A stretch of 64,000 bases of DNA, taken from the NCBI GenBank assembly GCA_963580455.1, contig OY756970.1:15624001-15688000 (forward strand), in the 5' to 3' direction. This stretch comes from Euonymus europaeus (Eukaryota; Streptophyta; Magnoliopsida; Celastrales; Celastraceae). This document shows, one piece after another, positions 11,080 through 23,339 of this stretch. Position numbers and translations under genes: made by a program. Each line of letters begins with the position of its first letter. Position 1 is the first letter of the stretch. The notes below the pieces were generated by a model. The model ran no database searches. It was given only the letters and a program-made list of their open reading frames with translations, and was not told the origin of the DNA.

Positions 11080-12570
11080 CAAACTGTTCTGTAATATAGA
11101 GTAGCGCATACAGCTGCCCAAACATGCCTAAAGTAAACTTACTTAGGCATAATGAGAGGCACTGGATAATCATTTGTCAACCCAATTTGAACATAGTAAT
11201 TACCATTTACATTATAGTAATAGCATAACGTTGACTAGGTGGTGTGGGTTATATGAAGTGATAGATATATTCAGCTCTCTGCATGATAAAGAACATGTAG
11301 TATCACATTGTATGCAGAAGCAATCGATAGACCCCTATCTGACATCGCCATCCAGTGATCAATTGGTGCTTCAATATCATTTTGAAAGAAGTTTAGTGAG
11401 CATCTAACACCATATGTCCTCTCATTGTCATCAAGTATTTTAATATATTGGCTCCAAAATGTGTCCAACTTTACTATTAACTTATACCGAACACTAGCCA
11501 TTCATCTTTTCCAAGACTAAGAGACAAAATTATTAATCGAAGACATAATTTCCATCAACTCCTACATCCTATATGCCCATAATGTATTCATATAGTATAG
11601 TTGGAAATTGATCAACATAGCCACGTATGGAGTAGCTTACCCTTCTCTGCCCTAAACTCATTTGCATATAGAGAGAGATTGAGAATTTTAAATAGACGAG
11701 CAATTGTGTCTTGCTAGTTCCTAGGAGTGGAGAAAATCATGCTCTAAAATCTTTGAGTTGGGGCATCCGAATGAGGTATTGTGTCTGTTAAGTTACCGAG
11801 TTGTAACAAAATCACTTCCAAAGGCTCCAAATGCACTTGCAGCAGAATAGGTAGATGTGACTACCTTTTCTTTATGGGGGATGCACTCGAGTGTTCGTCT
11901 TCATTGATGATTGACAAAGGGAAGTTGTCGAATGTTTGATTTTCTTCCTTAACTTCCTTAGCCTGATGATTTTAACAGGCAGTGTCTAGTGATGGAACTG
12001 TTCTTTGAACATTTATACATCGAATCTACAAGTGATCTCAACCTCTTTAAGCGGCTTACATTGGAATAGATCAAGTTTCTTCCAAAATTTATCAATGACA
12101 TCAAATGGTATAGAGTGACTCTTGCTCAAGTATATAGCTTGTTTTGTGAGCACATGGTAGTATGTAGCTCTTAAAAAGTTGACATCTTCATTTTTAATAA
12201 ACTTTTCTGATAGTTTCACACCGCTCAAACCCTATCAAAATCTGATGCAATGTCTCGATTGCAACAAAAGCACATAAAAAATCGGAGGTGCGGTATATTG
12301 AATTGGAGTTGGATGAGTTTTTTTCTTCTCTCAATGTTAGCTTTGATTACTGTGTCCTGGGACTGAAAGACCAGATGTATCTAAGATATAGGTCTCTCTA
12401 AGTTTGACTGTGAGGAGCTTAGATATCGTTTCAGCTTAGCATGCTGATTTTTGACTTTGTTAGTTATATGATTTCTAAAATGTAGAAATTTGTCGGTCCA
12501 AGTAGATACAAACATCTCCTTATACGGTGCAAGTCATACACTTTTAAGATAATTAACCACAATTAGAAAG
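11080..12570 (-). pseudogene. FAR1-type MULE transposase relic (C-terminal half) with decayed OTU protease domain
   Basis: Reading the minus strand from 12570, fragments appear in the order of a FAR1/Jittery-like transposase: WTDKFLHF, TNKVKNQHAKLKRYLS, then at 12228-12013 IPFDVIDKFWKKLDL of the post-SWIM region. An OTU-like cysteine protease domain follows: DVGVDGNYVFD near 11560 aligns with the family's D-x-N-C-G catalytic block but has Tyr where the nucleophile Cys should be. APIDHWMAMSDRGLSIASAYNVIL (11501-11271) and NGNYYVQIGLTNDYPVP (about 11200-11140) match the rest of OTU. Stops and frame changes between blocks show it is dead. Some plant MULE proteins carry such an OTU tail. The N-terminal half is missing. 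Family assignment rests on motif recall. Confidence 0.7.
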
Positions 12571-13130
12571 TTCTGTAAGACTACCTCAAGCTATGCTAAA
12601 TTGCGCATGTACGTTCCACCACCGAACATCAATTAAATTAACATTCCACCACCTAACATTTGAATCATAGAGTATATGCTCTTGCAAAGCGTAAAAACTG
12701 AGAGTGTCTAAAAGTATAGATAACAGAATATAAGCTAGCTTATACTCTTTAACAAACATAAAAATCTACCGACATTTCTTTCAATGACAGCGTGTTGTGC
12801 GGTCTCTTTTAATTAAAAGTCAGGTTAGAGAGGGAAACAAGTTTGATAATTATGCAAAAAAGGCAAAAAAGAAAAGACTAACAATTAAAATCATGAAAAA
12901 AGAGAATAAATGATAATGTAACGTCATCATGAGAGCCGAGAAAAAGTTGTTTTCCACCAAATTTTTTTTTTGATAACGTCTTGTCCAAACTTCGAACAAC
13001 GGAAGAACTCCGTTATTGCGATCACAATTCACACACCGTCCAACCTCTCCATTTTAATGTTCCCAACCGAAAGGCCAAAGAGAAGCATCTCGAGAGCAGT
13101 GGGGCGCCGTTCGTAATTCCAGCCACTTCT
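12571..13130. other. Intergenic, upstream of the LPAT gene
   Basis: No gene is seen. The segment 12691-12758 (CTGAGAGTGTCTAAAAGTAT..., CTTATACTCTTTAACAAAC) resembles 28258-28335, so a short dispersed repeat is shared with the Copia-relic region. The last 150 bp are the probable LPAT promoter. Confidence 0.4.
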
Positions 13131-13251
13131 CAGTCCATTTTCCTTTCCTTCTCCCTACAAATACAAATACTCTCGCAAGCGGAAGCAGCGCATTCCAGAG
13201 GAGCATTGCAGACTCTATGTCACTGTACAGTCCATGTCCAATGATGTGAAC
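13131..13251 (+). promoter_or_regulatory. Probable 5' untranslated exon of the LPAT gene
   Basis: Sequence ending ATGATGTGAACAG is followed by the donor GTACAC. The next acceptor before the LPAT start codon is TTTCATTAG near 14658. I infer a leader exon and a ~1.4-kb leader intron, common in plant lipid genes. The transcription start is not determined. Confidence 0.4.
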
Positions 13252-14666
13252 AGGTACACTGCTTTCTTTTTCCTTTTCTGTTACTTTGCTTGTTCGGAGC
13301 TTTGTTTGGCTGCCGACAAAAGCACCATTTTGGACTGCAATCATGTTATTATCGGATGCGATGTTTGTGATGACGATTCTTTTTGTACTATTTAGCTACT
13401 GTTGTTGATGATGTGCGTTGTAGTGGATTTCTCAGCGTAATATAATAGTTGATGTGGTTCTTATTGCTTATTAGTTAATTACTTGATTTAGCTGTCTTAT
13501 GTACTTGATGATGGGAAATCAAGTGATATCCAGCTGAGTGCTAGCTTGTATAAAGGATTTGATTGAACGACTCATGGACTAGGATTTTAACTTATTTGTT
13601 ATGTGCATTTGAAAAGGTGTCTGTTTGTAATTTGTTGTTAGCATGTATAGATATAGGACTCCTGAATATGAGCAAGCATATTTGGTGTATGTCCACTTGT
13701 GTTAATTGAGGAGCTGTTGGATACAATGTCTTTGATGGAGTGGCTCGATTTGCTTCATTGTCTTTCACTCTTTCTGAAGGCATTGATGGATCTATTGGGG
13801 ACATCTTGCAGGAATAAATTGACTATTAAAAATTTGTGCCATTGCTATTTGGTACTTCAATTATAAACCTGGTAGCAGCAGTAACATAGCGGAAACAATT
13901 TGCACTTTTGTTTTTGTATATAAGTTGTGAGGTGTTGGTCAAATCTAAAGGGATTTTATCCCAAGGAGCTTTTAAAAAGGGCTTCACCATAATTTTGACT
14001 ATTTTTTTTCCTTTTGCATATCCATCTTTATTTGTTCTTGAATATTTGAGATATTAATTGCATTACCTCTACAAATCAACTATGTAACTGCTGGTCACCA
14101 CTTGGGTCTTTCAATTATGAGCTATATCACCTGATCATTCAGCTGGGTTTTTGTTATTGGTGTTTAATTAGTTTTTGTTTGTTTGTTTGTTAAAAAATGA
14201 AGAATATTTGGTGCTTATTAATCGAAGTGCTCTTGGTAATGACAAACAAATGCTACATTCTGATTTCTCTTTCTCCTGGTTAATGCTTCTTCACTGACTC
14301 CTTGTGTTGTGTTAATATTGAAAATTGAAGTTTAAATCACTAATGACTTTCTTTCTTCAGGATAAATATTATAAGCCTTCCAGCTGTAGCTTTTTGTGAT
14401 GCTTCTATGGTGCTATGAAATTCTCGCATAAATAAGTGATTATCATCTTCAAATGATGTTATCTTCTAGTTGCCCCTAAAACTGGACTCTAATGTAGCAA
14501 ATTTGCTTCTTATATCTGGGAGATGTTCTTAACTTAAATACTTGAATTTTTTACACAGGGACCTCGTGGGACTTAGAACGTTCTATAAGATAGGTTTTAA
14601 ATGCGAGTAATATCTCGGGTGTTAACCTAGTATTTTCTGAGTCAGTGATTTCATTAGGTTGCAGTT

Positions 14667-17000
14667 ATGGAAGTTAGAGAGGCTAAAAGTTCAAATGACA
14701 GAACAAGCCGCCATCTTTTGACCCCAGTGCGAGCTGTCAGGGGTCTGCTTTGTTTATCAGTGCTTCTTTCAACAGCATTCTTTATGTTAGTGTATGTTGG
14801 CTTTGTAACTGCCGTCATATTGCGGCTTTTCAGCATACATTACAGCAGGAGAGCAACATCATTTTTCGTTTGCGCTTGGTTAGCTTTGTGGCCTTCTCTA
14901 TTTGAAAAGATAAACAAAACTAAAGTCATTTTTTCTGGGGAAACTGTTCCTGTGGAGGAACGTGTTTTGCTTATTGCAAACCATAGAACTGAAGTAGACT
15001 GGATGTACTTGTGGGACCTTGCATGGCGGAGAGGATGCCTGGGATATATAAAGTATGTCCTCAAGAGCAGTTTGATGAAATTACCTATATTTGGCTGGGC
15101 GTTCCATATATTGGAATTCATCTCAGTGGAAAGAAAGTGGGAAATTGATGAAGCAAGGATGCGCCAAATGCTTTCAACTTTCAAAGACTCCCGTGATTCA
15201 ATTTGGCTTGCCCTATTTCCAGAAGGAACTGATTTCACGTAATTTTTTTCTCCCACTTCTTTCTGTATTCACTTTGTTCACTACACATCCTTTTAAATAA
15301 ATGTTATTATTTTCTTTTAGTTTGCTACAAGAATGCATTTCCTGCTTTTATGAATCTTATTCAGCAATGTGGCGTGATAGATAGTAGTCTTGCTTCATGC
15401 ATAACGTTGTTTTGCTTTCAGTCTACTAATTTCCCCGTTTCTTTTTGCTGTAGTGAGAAAAAATGCTTGCGAAGTCAAAAGTATGCAGCTGAGAATGGAT
15501 TGCCTCTACTGAAAAACGTTTTGCTCCCGAAAACAAAGGGTTTCTGTGCCTGCTTGGAAGTTTTGAGAGGCTCTCTGGATGCAGGTTGCCTTCTTCCTCT
15601 CTGCACTGCTTTAAAGTTTTGAATATGCTACTTTAAGTATTGATGGAATTTCGTCTTTTAAATACGTTGCAAAATTTGAACTATAATCGGGCAAATGATG
15701 TAGAATATACCACCTATGGTCTGCAAGTCTTAGTCTGAAAAACCTTCTTTCTCTTTATTATTTTTTTGGGCTTCGGAAGGAGCTATGGAGGCCTTTAATA
15801 GAGTAAGAAACAGTGTTTTCCTTCTGGAATGAACAAGTAAATTTCTCTTTCATTGGGACCATGTCAACTATAGAACTTTCATAGCACAAAGCAACTACGA
15901 GTATAACAGATCTTCCTTGAAGGACAACAACTAGAACTCATACATTGGGGCAATGTCATCTAGGACATAGAACTCATACCTTGGGGCCATGTCATCTAGA
16001 CTTGTGCAACTAGTACTCATACAACTCAGCTTATTCCCAGGAAGGTGAGAAGATCTCAAACCACTTCTATCTACAGTGATAAATCTCGCCATTTATGCTA
16101 TTCGAATTGACTTTGCTGCCAGTGGAGGTTGAAAAATCATGCATTTTAAGAGAACAAAATATTGGTAGGAGTCTTAATTAATCCCGTCCAGTTGAAATGA
16201 AGGCTGCATTGCCTGTATGGTTCTCAAAAGTTGGAAGGTCATGCTATTTGCCTACATAGGAGACAGGCAGCAGATTCACCAAAACCATTCTAATGGACAC
16301 AGTTGAATTTTTCATATGGAAGAGGCTGAAGATACTCTCGTAAGTTGTATCCAATAGGATGAAAATTTAACTGAGGCTTACTTGTCCATTAATTATATGA
16401 TTAATTAGATTGCCATTACCAGTTACCACCACACTGTGAAATCAGATTGTTCTACCAAAGCTATTGTTTCAAAACTTTGACACCTCATTCTGGTAATTCC
16501 CTCACTTGCTCTTCATCTCCCTGACGTTTTATTTTGAACTCGCTGCAGTTTATGATGTGACCATTGGGTACAAGCATCGGTGCCCGACTTTTCTGGACAA
16601 TGTCTTTGGGGTGGAGCCTTCTGAAGTCCATATTCACGTCCAGCGTATTACACTCGATAAGATCCCATTATCTGAAGAGAAGGCCACTGCTTGGCTAATA
16701 GAAAGATTCCAGCTTAAGGATCAGTTACTATCGGATTTTTCTTCTCAAGGTCAGTTTCCTCAGCAAGTAACAGAAAGGGATCTCTCTACAGTAAAGTGCC
16801 TTGTTAATTTTTCTGCAGTAACTATCTTGATTGGCACATGCATGTTCTTGACTTTTTTCTCATCCATTTGGTTTAAGATATTTGTTTCCTTGTCGTGTTC
16901 TTACTTTGCATCCGCAACCTATTTTAATTTTCGTCCAGTGCCACTTCTACACCTGGTGAGAGCTGAGAAAGCTTACAAGTTCTCTTCTAGGTCTAACTGA
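14667..17000 (+). CDS. 1-acyl-sn-glycerol-3-phosphate acyltransferase, LPAT4/LPAT5 type
   Basis: The coding exons are 14667-15238, 15454-15584 and 16549-17000. All junctions are GT/AG, and they join to 384 residues (Arabidopsis LPAT4/5 are about 375-380). The enzyme acylates lysophosphatidic acid to phosphatidic acid in membrane lipid synthesis, probably at the endoplasmic reticulum. The acyltransferase motif I, NHRTEVD, is at about residues 104-110, with His and Asp present. The acceptor-binding motif FPEGTDFT at about 183-190 runs up to the first splice site and is completed by TEKKC. Hydrophobic segments lie at about 22-70 and, as a C-terminal pair, about 315-360. The second intron is 964 bp. 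No lesion is visible. The choice between LPAT4 and LPAT5 is not possible by eye. Confidence 0.93.
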
Positions 17001-17479
17001 TTATGTATTTGGATCTTTGTTTTTCAGATCATCTTTTGAGTTTTTAAATTTTAAGGCGAGTGTTTAAAAACTTGAAATAAACAGCTTATTATGAATAAGA
17101 TGTTCACTATTGATGCCTGTAAACAGGCTGATAAGTCTGATGTTCTTTGGCATGATCTTGTTATTTGTGGTCCGAGTCTAGAGATGTATTTTTTCATGAT
17201 ACGGGAGTTATTTTGTTAGTATAAAAGAAGATTGTATGAAACATCTTAGTCTTAACATGGTAAGGTGCCGTAGGTATTGCTTCTGATCATTATTTTGTCT
17301 AAAAAAATGGTGAAATTCAGTACAAAATTTGTAATCGATTTCTAAAAGCATGGATCTCATTCCCATCCCTAGGGGTCCAAAATACAACAAATAAAGGAAT
17401 TAATCATGATAATATAACATGAGCCCAGACAAGTCTTTAGAGATAACACATCAGTGGTTACCAGTTGAAGGCCACAGGA
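17001..17479. other. LPAT 3' flank and intergenic DNA
   Basis: This is the presumed 3' untranslated region and spacer. No gene is seen. Confidence 0.5.
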
Positions 17480-17499
17480 AGCACATCCTTCTTAGTGGT

Positions 17500-18420
17500 T
17501 GTGATGTTTTATGATCCTCTGTAGAACCACAGTCCTAGCCCTTTTGATATCACGGCTGCATATATCAGCTTGTACTTCCAGCTCCTCAACATTCTTCATA
17601 AACACTCCCGGCTTCAATTTATCTCCTCTATTGCAATCTGCACAGCTTCTTTTTCATTCGCAAAACCCACATTTAGCATTAATGCCTCAATTTCGACCTC
17701 TAATCGATCAATCAGAACCTGAATGTTGTGCAAGTCCTTAATAGCAACATATGATCCTGCTTGCATTGAAGTAATCACCTCCTTTTGCCCCTTCAATACA
17801 TTCTCGTAGGTTTCTCCATAGAGAATCAATCCATTTCCCCTTTGAACTCAATGGAATCAAAGTTGCAGCTGCAAACAGAGCAAATTAGTGCAGCTGCAAA
17901 AGTTGCAACAAATATCATACTTGAAACTTTCCACCAGGCATGAATGTACTTCAGCTTCTTGTCAAGCTTGTTCTTTCTAAGATGCAGTTTCTCAAGCATC
18001 AACATCTGCTGCTTATAAACATATTGAAAGATATGAAAGAACTCTTCAGTGAATAGGTCACCAGCTGCCTTCAAATTCTTCAATTCCTCCAGAGTCCTCA
18101 CAAACTTTGTCAGTTTGTCCCTATTTGTCCCTCCAACTTCACTTTCTTCGTTGAATTGCTGCAATGCTAGAAGAATAAGCTATTGATTATCATGATTTCG
18201 CTTTGAGCACGTCTCCAATACTGTACAGATATCTTGAGTCCACAAGCCATTCTCAAGGCACTCTTCCACAAGCTCAAACAATTCTTGGCTCTTCCATATG
18301 TCTTTCTTGCATTCCAAAATAACTTTAAACCTCTTGATTCATCTCCAGAAGGCACTCTGTATATCCATGGTTTTGACAGTCGAAATGGAAAACCCTCAAG
18401 ACATCTAGAAATTAAGATCC
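17500..18420 (-). pseudogene. UPF0496 (DUF677) family pseudogene
   Basis: The minus strand shows the family in order but in shifting frames: [14 protein letters not shown] and [11 protein letters not shown] (about 18300-18200), an in-frame TAG, ALQQFNEESEVGGTNRDKL, LEELKNLKAAGDLFTEEFF, QLMLEKLHLRKNKLDKKLKY-type helix, then the membrane segment VSSMIFVATFAAALICSV. The Ala/Pro-rich stretch normally after this segment is deleted, and the frame shifts to ATLIPLSSKGKWIDSLW. It shifts again to ENVLKGQKEVITSMQAGSYV, and once more before [19 protein letters not shown] and the terminus near 17500. At least three frameshifts and one stop make it non-functional. The family are plant membrane-associated proteins of unclear role. 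The N-terminus is poorly preserved. Confidence 0.8.
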
Positions 18421-18479
18421 AGTATAGAGGAGTAATGGACACCCTGCAACCCCACATTTTTATAGATTAATAGAATTCC

Positions 18480-20310
18480 ATCAAGCTGAGAAGAGGGAAA
18501 AGAAAATAGTCAGTGATTCAATAAACCTCTTTGTTGTTAGCCGACAGTGTTTCCAGAACAAAAAAAGGCACCATAATATAGAACTCCAATTTGAGCATCA
18601 TAAATCTGCACATGGTATTCCCACAACAGAAGTCGACATGTAAGTTGCAGCCACATCTTTTCACTTAAACTATAATTAACAAGTTGTCAGTATGGCACAT
18701 TGCAAACTAGTAGATATTCTGCTATGGGCAGCCCGCACTTAGAAAACGCGTCTATTAGGCTAAAAAGTTTGGTCTATTAGGTTAAACGCGTCACTTGTGG
18801 CCCCGGCCCCTAGAGTCGGGGCTACAATGCTCATCTGCCTATTTCACGAACTTTACAGTGTCCTAAAGTTACAGCCTATACAACAGCATGTCTTGGCATA
18901 ATTGAGCAGACGAAAACACACTTGACATGTTGTAACATAGGATAGAACAATTACAAACTAATCACAAAAAAACAATGAGTGGACCATGATGTTCATTTTC
19001 TCCACTATTCTAACAGGATGGGATTCAGAATTAGCTTGATAACAAAAAAAAAACCTGCAAAGCAAATACAACTCATCAACATTCTTCAGCTTTAGATGGC
19101 CTTATTCACGATACACCAATTTACACATTTCAGCCAAAAACTGTAAATTACGGACTTCGCATGCATGCACAGGTTAATATACTGCAGGTTACCTCAGTTG
19201 TCAGTATTCGACTCAGTTCATGGTATTTCTCAGGTGAGTTTGATTAATCAGCAAGTTATACTAACAGCATGAGAATGATATCTTGCATTGCATTGAATAG
19301 TTTTTTCAAAAAAAAAATCTAACATGCCAAGAGCATATAATAGTCCGTCTTGCCAAAACATCTGAAAGATTCAGAAAAAAACACGGAAATTGGCAAAACA
19401 ATTCTTTTAAATTCTGGCAGGCCCTGATGCATCGGTAAGATTACTCCATAAATCTTGACATCACGGCGTCACAGCATTCCACAACTCAGAACTAATGCTG
19501 CATACATCTGACCCTCCACAACTGCTAATATTTATTATTTATGTCAGCCCAATATCAGTCACAAAATTTGAATTTTCAGCACTGAAATCTACTGTGTAAA
19601 AGTGTCACCCAAGTTAAGGGGAGAAAATACAGAAAAAACAAGAACTTCCTTTGCATGGCATGCATGCATGCATGCCATTGCAGTTCATTTTTCTGAATCT
19701 ATTGAGAAGAGATCTTGTACAAGTTCTTATCCTCTTAAATATTTGTTTTCTAATTATCTACTTTCCTCGAGTTATATTCTTTATACATGTTGACAGCTAA
19801 TTTTTAGCCTCATTCTCACCCAGATAAGAGCCTTAACCGAAGTAAAAAAGGCTAAAGTATTCTTTGAGCACAAATTAACAATTCATATTCAAAAGACAGA
19901 AAAATGGTTCTGGTAATTTGAGACCTTCAAAGCTAAATAATGGGGCAACAAGTACCTACCACATATGTGACACACTAATATCATCAGATTGAAAATTTAA
20001 CAGCTTTACTCACTTAATTGAGCTCCCATCATTCTGCACCTCAGATCTGGAAAATCTACAAAGAGAGCAAAAGTAGGTATTAGTAACTACTAACTAGTGT
20101 TAACATGCATCTATAAAAAGGATGGAAGCGACATTATGTAGAGTTGAGCAGCTTATTCTTACCTGCTTCAGCCTATTTTTGGTGCAAAAGCAATGTTTAT
20201 GGGACATAAAATGTATTATTTGCATGCCTAGGAAGCATCTTCCATACAAGAAATCAAGAAAACACGTCGGACATCATCCAAGTTTAGTGCAAAAAATTAA
20301 ATCAGTCGTA
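18480..20310. other. Gene-free stretch between the UPF0496 pseudogene and PPR gene
   Basis: No coding sequence is recognised. A direct repeat of GTCTATTAGG sits at about 18749-18782 between AAACGCGTC blocks, followed by a GC-rich imperfect hairpin at 18797-18824 (TGGCCCCG and CGGGGCTA arms). The palindrome at 19655-19678 is listed separately. The end of the segment is the presumed PPR 3' untranslated region. Confidence 0.5.
19655..19678. repeat. 24-bp perfect palindrome of overlapping GCATGC/CATGCATG
   Basis: The core is ATGGCATGCATGCA followed by TGCATGCCAT and reads identically on both strands. It contains stacked RY-type CATGCA elements, known sites of plant B3-domain factors. No adjacent promoter is evident. 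Confidence 0.8.
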
Positions 20311-22755
20311 TCACCAATAATCCCCACATGAGCATATACCATCCCTAAAGTGGTGAAACCGATTAGAATCCCTCACAATGATTTCCCTCTCAGTAATCCT
20401 AGATATAAATTTAGTTGCATTATGACAATCACCACACACCCGCAAGTTCTTGAAGATACGAAGAGTACTTTTAGGTGGGGTGCTAATAATTCCAAATGCA
20501 ATTGCCAATCTCTCACTATGACTTGTGAGGATATGTTCCTTTTCATCCTCTTCAACATCTTGTAACACAAAGCTATAGTCTGGAGTATATCCCATGCTCT
20601 TTATCTTCTCAGTCAAAATTCTCAACTCCTTGTAGATCTCTTCACATTTGGGATGGGTCTGGTTTGCAGTGTAAAAGACACTGACGTTGTTATCCACTTC
20701 AATTGAGCTCCACCCAGGAGTTTTCTTTAATCCTCTTTCTCTAGCCAACAGCCTAACTTTACCCATTCCCTCCCATTTTCCAGCATTCGCATACATATTT
20801 GACAACAAAACATAGTAGCCAACATTCTCAGGATCAACTTCAAATAAGCGATCTGAAGCATAAGTTCCCAACTCAATGTTTCCATGTATTCTGCAGGCAT
20901 TAAGAAGAGCACCCCAAATAGAAGCATCAGGCCTTACAGGCATATTTCTAATAAAATTATTTGCCATATCCAAAAGCCCTGCTCTACCATATAAATCCAC
21001 CATACAGCCATAATGTCCCAAACTAGGATTAATTCCATAGACTTCCTGCATCAAATGGAAGTACAATTGACCCTCATTAACCAAACCCGAATGGCTACAA
21101 GCTGCTAATATGGATACAAAGGTGACATGATCTGGTTTCACCCGATCATTCAGCATCTCTTTAAATAGCTCCAAAACTTTCTCACCATGCCCATGAATTC
21201 CATGACAGGAAATAATGGCATTCCAAGGAAATGAATTCTTTTTGGGCATTTGGCAGAACACAAGCATTGCATCATCTAGTCTCCCGCATTTCCCATACAA
21301 GTCAATAAGGCATGTGCCAATGAAGACATCAAAGTCAAGACAGTTCTTGATAACGCACGCATGAATTCTCATCCCTTGTTGCAAGGCTCCTACATTGGAA
21401 TAAGCTGGTAGTATGCTTACCCAAGTCGCCTGAGTTGGAATTATCTCTTCGCAATCCCTCATAGAACAATATACCTCAATTGCCTCACTAGCAAGGCCAT
21501 TTTGGGTATAACCTGTTATCATAGTGTTCCATGAAACCACATCCTTAATAGGGAGTCCATCAAAAACAGCACATGCAGAATCTATCGCACCCAATTTGGC
21601 ATACATGTCGACAATTGCATTCCCGATCACAACATCTTCCAAAAGGCAAGCTTTCCTCAGGACAAACCCATGAACAGATTTACCACTCTGACAATCATTC
21701 AATTGAGAAACAATAGAAGCCAAGCTCACTAGTGTCAACAAATCCGGCCGAACTCCACTTTCTTGCATCGCTTTATATAACTTATATGCAGTCATTGGGT
21801 CCTCATTTTGCTCATACGAAGCAATTATTGAGTTCCATGAAACTAAATCTCTTACCACCATTTGATCAAAAACCTTTTGTGCTAGCCCAAGTCTACCGAA
21901 TTTGGCGTACATGTTAATTAAAGCATTGGAAACAAACAATTGAAATTCCAACCCATGCTTAATGACATATAAGTGAATCAACAACCCACTTAAGATATCA
22001 TCGAACTGTGCACAGACCGGAAGAATACTTGCGACAGTAACTGAATCCATTCTATTTCCATCCAATTTCATCTCATGCAAGAGATTCAGTGCCTCTACAG
22101 CATTTCCATTTTGACAGTACCCAGAAATCATTGCATTCCAAGAACCCCTGTCTCGGCTGGGCATATCGTCGAACAATTGGCGGGCAGCAGTGATAAAGCC
22201 AAATCGGGTATACATATGGATCAACGAAGCAGCTACAAAGACATCCCACTGAAGACCAAGCTTTAAAGCCGAACAATGTATCTTCTTCCCATCAAATAGA
22301 TTTCTACAAGCTTTCAACACAGGAGGAAAAGTGTAAAAATCAGGATGAAGACCCGATGTAAGAAAAAATTGGTAGAAACAATCTACAGCTGCTCGGAAAT
22401 GTCCACTGCGAACCAATGCAGACACCATCGAATTCCAAGTATAGACATCCTTGTCGGGGATTTGATTAAAAGAGGTGCGACAAGACGAGAGATCACGTAA
22501 GAATGCGTATCTATTGACAAGCCTAGTGGACAGAAAGATGCTTTGAGCATTCCCTGACACCAGAAGTAGGGCATGAAGGCACTTGGTTTGGCGCAGATTG
22601 GTGCAGGAGTCGAATAAACGAGCGAAGTCAATTGTACTCTCCGAAGTGACTCGCAAATGCTCTGCAGCTGAAGAAAAGAGGAGGCGATGACGGGGGGGTT
22701 GAAGCAATTGCAGAAACTGGTTTCTGAATGGAGAGAATACAGTGCACATAATCAA
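20311..22755 (-). CDS. EMB2758: Pentatricopeptide repeat protein, PLS-DYW class (EMB2758/At4g33990-like)
   Basis: This intron-less gene encodes 814 residues, close to the 823 of Arabidopsis At4g33990. The N-terminus up to about residue 35 is basic and hydroxylated, suggesting organelle import. PLS repeats follow (VYTWNSMVSALVRSGHF, RGSWNAMISGYCQNG, VVSWNTMITGYTQNGLASEA, FPWNAIISCHGIHGHGEK). E and E+ motifs start near WGALLNACRIHGN, and a DYW deaminase domain ends the protein. The DYW domain retains the HSERLA zinc/catalytic motif, CGDCHNATK and the terminal CSCGDYW, so a cytidine-deaminating role in organellar C-to-U RNA editing is plausible. The orthology call rests on strong recalled similarity around YTQNGLASEAIEV and the C-terminus. 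The target RNA site is not predictable by eye. Confidence 0.93.
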   Translation of the reverse strand: MIMCTVFSPFRNQFLQLLQPPRHRLLFSSAAEHLRVTSESTIDFARLFDSCTNLRQTKCLHALLLVSGNAQSIFLSTRLVNRYAFLRDLSSCRTSFNQIPDKDVYTWNSMVSALVRSGHFRAAVDCFYQFFLTSGLHPDFYTFPPVLKACRNLFDGKKIHCSALKLGLQWDVFVAASLIHMYTRFGFITAARQLFDDMPSRDRGSWNAMISGYCQNGNAVEALNLLHEMKLDGNRMDSVTVASILPVCAQFDDILSGLLIHLYVIKHGLEFQLFVSNALINMYAKFGRLGLAQKVFDQMVVRDLVSWNSIIASYEQNEDPMTAYKLYKAMQESGVRPDLLTLVSLASIVSQLNDCQSGKSVHGFVLRKACLLEDVVIGNAIVDMYAKLGAIDSACAVFDGLPIKDVVSWNTMITGYTQNGLASEAIEVYCSMRDCEEIIPTQATWVSILPAYSNVGALQQGMRIHACVIKNCLDFDVFIGTCLIDLYGKCGRLDDAMLVFCQMPKKNSFPWNAIISCHGIHGHGEKVLELFKEMLNDRVKPDHVTFVSILAACSHSGLVNEGQLYFHLMQEVYGINPSLGHYGCMVDLYGRAGLLDMANNFIRNMPVRPDASIWGALLNACRIHGNIELGTYASDRLFEVDPENVGYYVLLSNMYANAGKWEGMGKVRLLARERGLKKTPGWSSIEVDNNVSVFYTANQTHPKCEEIYKELRILTEKIKSMGYTPDYSFVLQDVEEDEKEHILTSHSERLAIAFGIISTPPKSTLRIFKNLRVCGDCHNATKFISRITEREIIVRDSNRFHHFRDGICSCGDYW

Positions 22756-23339
22756 ATCCTTGCATAAACAATGAATGTAGTACCGTCTAAGCTGCTAACT
22801 AATATTCATTGGCCAGAAGTATTCTCGTGCCTACTTTAGATCAGCTTGGTTTACGAAAATCTTCAGGCTTTTGCCTTCACGATGATGTATGTTTTCTCGG
22901 CAATTCTTTCCTTTACAAATATGACTATTTATCACTACCTTCGATTTATTTACAAAAATGTTGGTCTACTTTCAAAAATTTTCAAATGATAGTGATAAGT
23001 AGTTCATATTTTAGGAGTCCATGATATCCCATTTCTAAACAATAAGTATTAAATTTGAAGGAGAACAGATTCGCTAAATCATAACGGACTTGTGTATCGA
23101 ATTTTCATGTTATAACTTAAACAATAAGTGTTAAACTCTAAGATGAACGAATTTGTTAAACTATAACGGATAAATAATTAATTAGAATAGCACTCGGGTT
23201 GTTCACGCCATGGTAATGTACCTTCAAGCTTTAGAATTCGAAGGACAGGGAAAGAGAGTAGAGACAGGCAAAGAGACTAGAGAGAAGGAGAAGGATTTGA
23301 GCTGTTCTTAAAATTAGATTTCTCGAAATAAAGGAGTGT
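22756..23339. other. PPR promoter side and intergenic DNA
   Basis: No gene is seen. Two imperfect copies of a segment around AACAATAAGTATTAAATTTGAAGGAGAAC and AACAATAAGTGTTAAACTCT lie about 87 bp apart (near 23037 and 23124). Confidence 0.45.

Noticed and set aside
17614..18164. Two apparent small genes on the minus strand
   Set aside because: They are consecutive pieces of one UPF0496 protein in different frames, so a pseudogene explains both.
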